Assembly: GCA_963741755.1 (NCBI GenBank)
Contig: CAVUJG010000016.1
Coordinates: 21,562-85,561, forward strand
Source of the DNA: Sva-07 sp963741755
Lineage (GTDB): Bacteria; Actinomycetota; Acidimicrobiia; Acidimicrobiales; Ilumatobacteraceae
Length of the DNA: 64,000 nt
Reading direction: 5' to 3'
In this document: positions 56,581 through 64,000 of the stretch, one piece after another
Layout of the letters: every line of letters begins with the position of its first letter
How positions within the stretch are numbered: position 1 is the first letter of the stretch
The notes under the pieces: model-generated
The model's database searches: none
What the model saw: only the letters and a program-made list of their open reading frames with translations
Told to the model about the DNA's origin: nothing
Translations under genes and position numbers: made by a program

Positions 56581-59500
56581 CGAGACTTCACCTTGATCCC
56601 GCCGAACAACACGAGGTCGCCCTTGTCGTACAGCACCCCGTTGTCGTAGACCACCGCGTTCCCGTTGGCCGGATCCCAGATCGTGATCTGGAAGAAGTCG
56701 ATCCAGCCGTTGTCGATGCCTTGCACTCGGAACCGGTACTGCTTGTTCCCGATCTTGCCGACGCCCTCGGCGATCGCAATGGCATCGTTGACGATCAGGT
56801 AGTCGTAGCTGGTCGAGCGGAAGAAGAATTCGCCGAGCAGTCGCAGTTGCGTCTCTCCGGTCGGGACGTCGGCGTCGCGCTTGTACCGAGCGTCGTATCC
56901 GAAGAAGGCCGGTGCACCCCATCGGGATCCACCCGGGCGGGCCTCGGAGCCAGACCAGTAGAACCCAGAGCCCGATACTCGACCCTTCGTGTCAGGATCG
57001 AACACGACCACGAACTCGAACGTCTGCGAGCTCGTGTCTCCGGCCTGATCAGCGACGGTCACCGTGACGGCGTAGACACCGGCCGCGTCGTAGCGGCGGA
57101 AACCATTCACCGACCCCTCGCCGTCCGGGGTCTCGGGAGCGATCACGGGAACCCCGGTCTCGATGAACCCGTCGCCCCAGTCGATCGTGGCCGTGAATTC
57201 GTCGTACGGAGCTGAGGCGTCGGAGAAGACAGCCGAGATGTTCACGCCGTCGGCGATGTTCTGTGGCGTCAACGGTCCGACGACGCTCTTGACCAGCGGC
57301 GTTCCTGCCGGAGCGACGACTTGGACCGTCAGGCGCTCGGTCGTCTCATTGAGGCCGTCCCGCACGGCAATCTCGATGTCGTAGGTCCCCGGGAGTGCAT
57401 AGGTGTACGACCCGTTGAACGATCCGTTACGTCCGAGTTCGGGGGCGGTGAAGTCCACCGGCTCTGGCGTCGAGCCATCCCCCCAGTCGATCTCGACCGT
57501 GAACGAATCGTTCGGCACCGAGCCATCGCGGAACTCACCGGAAATCTCGATCCCGTCGGTGATCAGCACCGGACCGATCGGACCGACCAGATTGCGGACC
57601 ACGGGAGGTGCAAGTGGGTCGAAGACGGTGACGACTCCGCTCTTGATCGACGAACGGCCCGTGCTGTCGACGACGGTGACCGTGACGTCAAACGAACCGA
57701 AGCGCTCGTACACGTGAGAGCCGATGAAGCCCCCCTGCGTCGAGCCCTCGAGTGGGCCATTGACGAGGAGATCGGAGTCGGACGTGGACGAATCACCCCA
57801 GTCGACCGTGGCGGTGTAAGTGTTGTCCGACCCGGATCGATCGGTGAACACGCCTGACAATTCGACCGGGACGCCTGTCGACACCGGGCCCGAGCCCGAG
57901 GGCACCGTGAGTGCGCCGACGACCGGCGCGGCGACCACGGGAACGATCGTGAAGATGGCGGCGCCCTCGATGAGGTTTCCGACTCGGTCGGTCGCGGTGT
58001 AGGTCAGCTCGTGGGGTCCGAGTGCAGACGGCAGTGGATCACCGTTCGTCACCGGCTGACCGTCGATCGCGAGCGCACAGTCGGCCGAGCTCGCGTCCTC
58101 ACAACGGACGTCGACGAAACCGACCCCCTTCTGGTACTGACCGAAGCCATCGGCCCGCGGCGTTCCGAGCGTCACACGCGGTTGGCCGTCGTTGTCGACC
58201 TGGACCGTGCCACGGGTCTCACGACCGCCAGCGACGACCCGCCAGGTGCTCTCACCGTTGGTTGAGATGGTGAACGATTCGCCCGCAGCGATCTCGCCCT
58301 GCGGTTGACCGTTCACAAAATAGGTGGCGGCGCTTGCCGCTGTGGTCACCTGGACGGTTGCGGGACCCTCGTACCAGTTCGTCGTCGGGTTCAGGTTGGT
58401 GGTTGCGGGGATCACCTCCAGGAGAGCAGCCGGCGGCGGCGCTTGGACGGGCGGCGGCACGGCTGCGGCAGTGACCTCACCGAAGTTCCGGGCCTTGTTG
58501 GTTGCGTAGCCGACGTTGCCCGAGGTGTCCTTCGCTTGAACGATGAACTCGACGTCCGTCGTTCCCGCATCGAGCTGCAACGTGCCCGACCACCGGTTCG
58601 TCCCGGGGGTGCGGGTCAGGTCGATGCCGGTCCAGTCGACGGCAGGTGCTCCAGGGTTCTGCGCCACCAGGAGGTAGACGCGGTCGACGTCGGAACTCGG
58701 CGTGGTGACGGAGACGTTCAGCACGCCGTTCGACGATCTTCGGATCGACCACACCGATTCTCGGAGCGACGAAGTCACCGTCGCTGGTTCCCGAGTAGTA
58801 GACGACGAGGTCGATGTCGTTGTCGAGCCGCTGAACACCCAGGTCGGCGTCGTACTGACCTGTGGCGACGATCAACTGCTGACGTTGCCCCGCGGGGCCG
58901 GTCGTCGTGGCGATGTCCAGCGGTTTGGTCGGGAACGTCCCGCTGCTGAGCTCCGGCTCGGGTTGGCCGACGGAGTTGTCGAAGATCGGTGTGGCGATCA
59001 CCGGATCGGCGAGCGGCTCATACGTCGACTGCATGTCGAGCACGATCGCTCCGTGGGCCACTTCGGCGAGCCTCGTACTCGTCGTCTGGGTCGACGACCG
59101 AGATGTCTCGCGACCGTCTTCGGCTGGATCGGCTGACCCGGCGCCACGATCACTTGCTCGCGCCCGCCGTCGTCGACGTTGGCGAAGTAGGTGCCCCCGC
59201 CGTTCTCCAGGTCGGTGACAGCCGGTGTTCGGCACGGACAGACTCACCTGAGCGGACGCGCTCCCCGTCGAATCCTGCGTCGGTCTGAATGGTCGACGCT
59301 GGCGGGAGCGGGACCGAGTCGATCTCGGTCCCGCCAACCCGATAGAAGGGCAGGCCGTAGAACGTCGACTCCATCAGCGCCTTCTCGTCGTAGACGCTGA
59401 AGGTCTGGAGCCCGGCGACATACTCGTTCTTCGCCCAGGCCAGCGCCTGGCCAACGGTCGACACTTCGCCGTTCGCGAGGTCGAACGGGCTGGTCACTTG

Positions 59501-62500
59501 GGCTGCGAACAGCGCCATCAGCTGCTCGGTGTAGGCGACGGTCTTGGTGTCGCCGTAGCCATAACCGGTGTTGCCGATGTACAGGCTGCCCTGTTGGCCG
59601 AGCGTCTGCGCCCAGTCGACCGTTCGTCGTGCTGATCGTGATGTCACTGGCGGCCAGGCCGGAGTGACAACCCATCGAGAAGATGAGCGACTGTCGCAGG
59701 GCATCGGGACCGAGCGCTGCCTCCAGATCCTCGCCACCTCCTCGGCGATCAGGTTGTCGTCGAAAGCGACGACCCCGTCGCCGTCAGCGGGAAGCGCTCG
59801 GTAGTGGTCGAAGTGCGCGTTCAGCGAGACGAGCGCGTTGGTACCGGCCTCGATCAGCTTGGCAGTGGCATCCTGACGGTCCCACGGCGCACCGTCGGCG
59901 GGTCGGGTGCCCTCGGCGAGCTCGTCATCGACCGGAAGGCCGGCGGCGGTGAGCTTCGCCGCCACCGCAGCGGATCCATCGGAGAGGAAGTCGTAGCCGA
60001 GCACAGTCGCCGTCGAGATGTCGAGCAGGCCGTTGAATTCGAGATAGGTGTCGATGGCGTCGACGATCTCGCCGGGCTTCTCCACGAGACGGCCCAGTGC
60101 CACATCGGTCACGTACAAGTACCGATCGCCGAGCGACCGCGCCGCCGCGTCGCCATACGGCTCGTCGGAGCGGATGAGGCTGTCCCAGAAGGGAACCGTG
60201 AACGAGCTCAGCACGTCGCCGCCGGCCAGAGCGCCGTCGAACTCGTGGCGGTAGTCGTACTCGTTGGCGATGAGCGTCTCGTCGGCCAGCCGGGCCATCG
60301 GGATGACCTCGTCGCCTCCGAGTATGACGATGTTATCGATGTGATCGCGTTCGTCGTCGATGATGTTCGAGTTGATGGCGGCGACCACGGCGTTCGCAGC
60401 GTTCGGATCGCACGAACCCGCGGTGTCCCAGATCTCGTAGGCATCGACCACGGCCTGGTAGCCGTCGACCGGCACGATGACCGGGGAGATCCCGAGCGTC
60501 GGGTCCTCTGCAGCTCGATCGACCAGGCGCTGTGCTGCATTCACGAGGTCGGCACGGGCCGCTGGACCGTAGAGCCGCTCGATGCGCTGCTCGTTGACGA
60601 GGAGCAGCGTGTCGGCAGCCGCGAGTTCCCCAGCGAGCGGCGGGGTCCCCAAGGTCGCGGTCCCCGTCCCCGGCAGGAACTCGATCGGCTGGCAGACCGC
60701 GGGGCGAGAGTCGCTCGCCAACAGCTTGATCTGCAGGGCGGCGGGCTGGATGTTCGAGGCGCCGTTCGAGCCGTAGACCTGGATGTAGTACGTGCCGGCG
60801 TCGAGACGTTCTGTCTGCAGAGATTCGGTCTGCGTGCCGGACAGGTTCGAGACCTGGACCAGTCCCACGGTCGGGTCGAGCTCGTCGAGGCGGGCGAAGT
60901 CGTCGAGCGGCTCGGCGTCGGTTGCGTCGCTGTCGGGATCGGTGACTGCGAACAGCGGCGCATCCGCTGCTGACCCTGCCGAGTGGAGCGTTCGTCGACG
61001 GATCGTCCGGGTCGACCCCACAACGCGATGTCGAGATCGGCGTCGAGGTTCGAGAGTTCGACCACGATCCGCTCATCCTCAGCGACCGTGACCTCGAAGA
61101 CGTCGTTGTCGGTGGCGTCCTCGACGTAGGTCAAGTACACCCGATTCTCCTCGGCCTGCGTGACGTTGGTCCCCTGATCGAAGTCGTTGTCCTCGAGGCC
61201 GTCGGCCACGACGAGTCCGGTCGATGCGACCTGCGAGACCTCGGTACCGGTAATGCTGACCGTCGCGTCGACGGCCAGCTCTCCCGAGCCGCAACGTCGG
61301 AAGGAGATCGAACTCAACGGAGTAGGTGACGCCCGGACTGGCGGTGATCGCCCACGACAACACGGTGCCGTCGACGTCCGGATCGAGTTCGGTCGCCGTC
61401 GTGCCGCCAGCAGCCACCGCGATCCTCGATCAACCGCCCGGAGCCGGGGACGTAGGCGGCCGAACCCGGGACGTTGGCCTGCAATGATACCGAGCGCGGG
61501 GTGCTCGCACTCACGGCGAACGTCGATCGGAACGTCGCTGCGTCGACAGTGCCGGCAGGAAGCGCATGCGACATCGACCCCAGCGAACTCGACGCCTCCG
61601 TACGCCAACGACCCGGGGTCGAGGAGCGCAAGGAGGAGGTCGCCGAGCGAGAAATCGTCGAGCAGGTCGGCGAATCCAAGATCAGCAAGGACATCGCCGA
61701 GGTCGATCGACTCGTCGTACTCGCCAATGAGATTCGAGAGATCGGCCAGCGTCAGCTGCCCCAACGCCTCGGGACTGAGGTCGCCGAGCGTGGTGTTCGG
61801 ATTGACCTCGACCGTGATGCCGAGGGCATCCTGCAACGACTGCACGGTGACGAATCGCAGGAGCGGTTCGATGTCGGAGAGCGTCAATTCGTAGACGCTG
61901 TCGTCGATTCCGTCGAGAAGGTCCTCGAGCGTGACATCACCGATGCGTTCGAGATCGCCGAGCTGCAGGTTGAGATGTCTCGATCGCCGCGAGCAGCTGG
62001 GCCTCGAGCCCAAGGAACGGGACGGCCCGTGGTCGGGTCGACCACAGCCGACAGCAGATCCGAGAACGTGCCTTCGGTGAGGCCCTCGAGCAGAGCTCCG
62101 AGAGTGACCTCGCCGAACTGCGCTGAGGTCGACGGCAGGTCGCCGAGCGTCAGATCGTCGAGCAGGTCGAGGTCACCCAATGTCAGATCGGCCAGTTCGA
62201 GTGCGGCACGGACTTCTGCGGTCGTGATGTCGAGTGAAGAAGTCGGAGAGCTCGCCGAGGCCGATGCCGTCAGTGGCGCTCTGGAGCGCTTCGAGCGTGG
62301 TGTCACCGGACAGTGCGCCGTTGGCGTAGGCGTCGCCGAGTGTGCCGGACTCACAGTCGACCCGATCACAGTTGACGGCGACGCCGCCCGCCAGGATCGC
62401 CTTCAACGGGATCGCCTTCAACGGCGAACCAGCGACATCGATCGCCTTCAACGGGATCGCCTTCAACGGCGAACCAGCGACGGAGATGTCCTCCAGCAGG

Positions 62501-64000
62501 ATTGCCTTGAGCGGAATCGCCTTGAGCGGAATCGCCTTGAGCGGGATCGCCTTGAGCGGCGAGGCGTCGAGTTCGATCGCCTTCAACGGAATCTCCGCCA
62601 GCGGAGATCCGGCAACGTCGATCGCCTTCAACGGGATCGCCTTCAACGGCGTACCGGCCACCGAGATGTCGCCGACGGTCGTCGACTCCAGCGACAACCC
62701 ACCGAGCGGGATTGCCTTCAACGGAATCGCCTTGAGCGGGATCGCCTTCAACGGAATGGCCTTCAACGGCGTGCCGGCCACCTGCGCCGCGTCCTCCTGA
62801 GCCTGGAGAATCGCCTTGAGCGGAATCGCCTTCAACGGAATCGCCTTCAACGGGATGCCGCGTACGGAGAGGTCGCTCAATGTGGTCGACTCGAGCGCCG
62901 CGGCGCTGCAGTCGAAGCTGGGGTCAGCCTCGGCGAGCACATCACACCACTCCAGCGCAACTCCGCCTTCTTCGAGCGTGATCGCCTTCAACGGCGTGTC
63001 GGCGAGCATGGCGACACTCAACGGAATCGCCTTCAGCGGTGCGCCCTGCACCTGGATCGCTGACACCGGCGCTCCGTCGGGTCCGATCGCCTTCAACGGA
63101 ATCGCCTTCAACGGAATCGACGTCGGGATCGCCTTCAACGGGATGCCGGCCGGTCCAATCGCCTTCAGCGGAATGGCCTTCAGCGGGATCGCCTTCAACG
63201 GCGTCTCACCGAGGTCGGCTTGCTCGAGGTCGACCGCCGAGACCGGGATCGCCTTCAACGGAATCGCCTTCAACGGAATCGCCTTCAACGGCGAAGCGTT
63301 CAGCTCGATGGCCTTCAACGGAATCGCCTTCAACGGGATGGCACCCACCGGGCTGGCGCCGAGCGCCGCGTCCTTCAACAGGATCGCCTTCAACGGCGAA
63401 TCGGCCACCTCGATCGCCTTGAGCGGAATCGCCTTCAACGGAATCGCCTTCAGAGGGACGCCGCGCAGGGTGATCTCGGTCAGGCTCAGCTCCTCGAGTG
63501 CCGCGTCGCAGTCCTCGTACTCGAGCGCGAGATCACCGATCACGTCACACCACGGGTTGGCACCGCCGGTGCCGATGGCCTTCAGCGGGATCGCCTTGAG
63601 CGGTGTGGCGCCGAGGGCGATGGCGGCGAGCGGGATCGCCTTGAGCGGTGTTCCGTCGACCTCGATGGCCTTGAGCGGAGTGTTGGCGATCCGGTTGGCC
63701 GGAGTCCCGGCGACCGACTCGTCACCGGTCTCGAGGACCTGCCCGAGGGTGAGCGTGGCCAGTGGCTCGTTCTCGAGCACCGAACCCGCGATGACCTTCT
63801 GCCAGCCACCCTCGATGTCGATGTTGACGAGCGGGATCGCCTTCAGCGGCGTCAACTCGGCGAAGATCGCCTTCAGCGGCGTCTCGCCGATGGTGATCGC
63901 TGCGAGGGACGTGTCCTCCGGCCCGATCGACGAGATCGACGATGCAGCAACATCGGCGGCACCACCACCGCGACGGGCGACCTCGGTGCGGTCGAGCGAG
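56577..64000 (-). CDS. Giant secreted repeat protein, N-terminus outside the window, many frame breaks
   Basis: One gene seems to run from beyond the right edge to 56577, over 2,450 residues when frames are joined. N to C: PLKAI repeat region (64000-62300), LTLGDL-type repeats (about 62240-61590), beta linker regions, a PPC-like domain (about 61250-60700), a gingipain-like clan CD protease region (about 60600-59300), beta segments, three PKD-type domains (about 58000-57000) and a C-terminal domain with the ring-like FYWSGSEARPGG start. Frame breaks lie roughly at 62235, 62020, 61980, 61575, 61425, 61300, 61010, 59735, 59635, 59230, 59110, 59065 and 58745. Domain order without lost segments suggests one protein; two or three adjacent genes remain possible. 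Confidence 0.6.
56990..58010 (-). other. Three PKD-type domains
   Basis: Within the giant gene: VDWGDSSTSDSD with SHVYERFGSFDVTVTVVD; IDWGDGSTPEPV with SYTYALPGTYDIEIAV; and IDWGDGFIETGV with FRRYDAAGVYAVTVTV. Each is a WGDG strand followed by a YxxxGxYxVxV strand, typical extracellular beta-sandwiches. They are spaced about 80-90 residues apart. Confidence 0.8.
59300..60600 (-). other. Gingipain-like (clan CD) protease region
   Basis: Within the giant gene: IVILGGDEVIPMARLADE resembles the N-terminal part of C25-type proteases. Hydrophobic block plus His is ALVSLNAHFDHY, and hydrophobic block plus Cys is LIFSMGCHSGL, about 50 residues on, in another frame near 59670. That His then Cys order after hydrophobic strands is the clan CD signature. 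Frame breaks at about 59735 and 59635 fall between and after. Catalytic activity is inferred only. Confidence 0.55.
60700..61260 (-). other. PPC-like (pre-peptidase C-terminal) domain
   Basis: Within the giant gene: EENRVYLTYVEDATDNDVFEV, ERIVVELSNLDADLDIALWG and LDAGTYYIQVYGSNGASNIQP are the strands of a PPC-type beta domain, often found next to extracellular proteases. One frame break near 61010 divides it. Confidence 0.6.
61590..62240 (-). other. LTLGDL-type leucine-rich repeat region
   Basis: Within the giant gene: a run of five- to six-residue leucine-rich units, for example ELADLTLGDLDLLDDLTLGDLPS, GEVTLGALLEGL, LGDLERIGDVTLEDLLDG, LGDLSPEALGQLTLADLSNL and DFSLGDLLLALL. The spacing suggests an elongated solenoid that continues the PLKAI region; two frame breaks lie within it. 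Confidence 0.65.
62380..63900 (-). repeat. PLKAI pentapeptide repeat tract (15-bp DNA repeat)
   Basis: About 40 copies of Pro-Leu-Lys-Ala-Ile, often two to four in a row, encoded by a 15-bp unit close to GGGATCGCCTTCAAC on the plus strand. Blocks alternate with short variable links and with a module containing WCDV and a second Cys 13 residues later, at protein positions about 200 residues apart. One frame is open over the whole tract. Confidence 0.95.

Overview
The window is about 64 kb of high-GC DNA with dense genes, many GTG starts and short ATGA or GTGA overlaps. The gene set (radA-disA, dnaX-recR, ClpC, a PccB-type carboxylase with an epsilon-like subunit, F420/Ddn-like protein, CopC-CopD fusion, RDD and LppM-like proteins) points to an actinobacterium. 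Crotonyl-CoA carboxylase/reductase, CruF-type carotenoid genes and the overall flavour suggest a marine or freshwater member of the Acidimicrobiia (Ilumatobacter-like). That placement is inference; there is no rRNA here.

Layout. 0-6 kb: 3' end of clpC, a lipoprotein, a DsbA-fold protein, radA, disA and a GAP-family membrane protein. 6-12 kb: a minus-strand acyl-CoA operon (ccr, HAD phosphatase, GH18-like protein, thiolase) divergent from a second thiolase, with an operator-like palindrome and a long inverted repeat between. 11.8-12.1 kb: two promoter-like elements followed by two hairpins, a candidate small RNA. 12-26 kb: recR, dnaX, lipoprotein, CopC-CopD, ATP-dependent ligase, pccB, two proline-rich RDD proteins, epsilon-like subunit, metallophosphoesterase, rmuC, xseA-xseB, MaoC-like protein. 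26.6-35 kb: a carotenoid cluster (GGPP synthase, crtI, crtB, cruF, second desaturase, GT2, and a crtA-like gene past plsY). This set suggests a hydroxylated and glycosylated, possibly oxygenated acyclic carotenoid.

At 35 kb lies an intact tRNA-Thr(CGT). Its 3' half is repeated at 38.56 and 40.26 kb, so the 5.2 kb in between looks like two integrated cassettes in tandem. They carry an ECF sigma factor with a LysM membrane protein, a Fic protein and a lipoprotein, and no integrase. 40-52 kb holds a Ddn-like protein, GNAT, DUF1269, PPK2, a P-type ATPase, a SulP transporter, dienelactone hydrolase and a second ECF sigma/membrane-protein pair. 52-56 kb is a class III cyclase-AAA-TPR regulator.

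From 56.6 kb to the right edge, on the minus strand, is what appears to be one giant secreted protein. It has about 40 PLKAI pentapeptides arranged in ~200-residue super-repeats with paired cysteines, then LTLGDL-type repeats, a PPC-like domain, a gingipain-like clan CD protease region and PKD domains, and is followed by an overlapping lipoprotein gene. This is the most unusual object in the window. Many reading-frame breaks occur between 48 and 62 kb. Nearly all can be repaired by one base, so sequencing errors are more likely than true decay, but this cannot be settled from the sequence alone.
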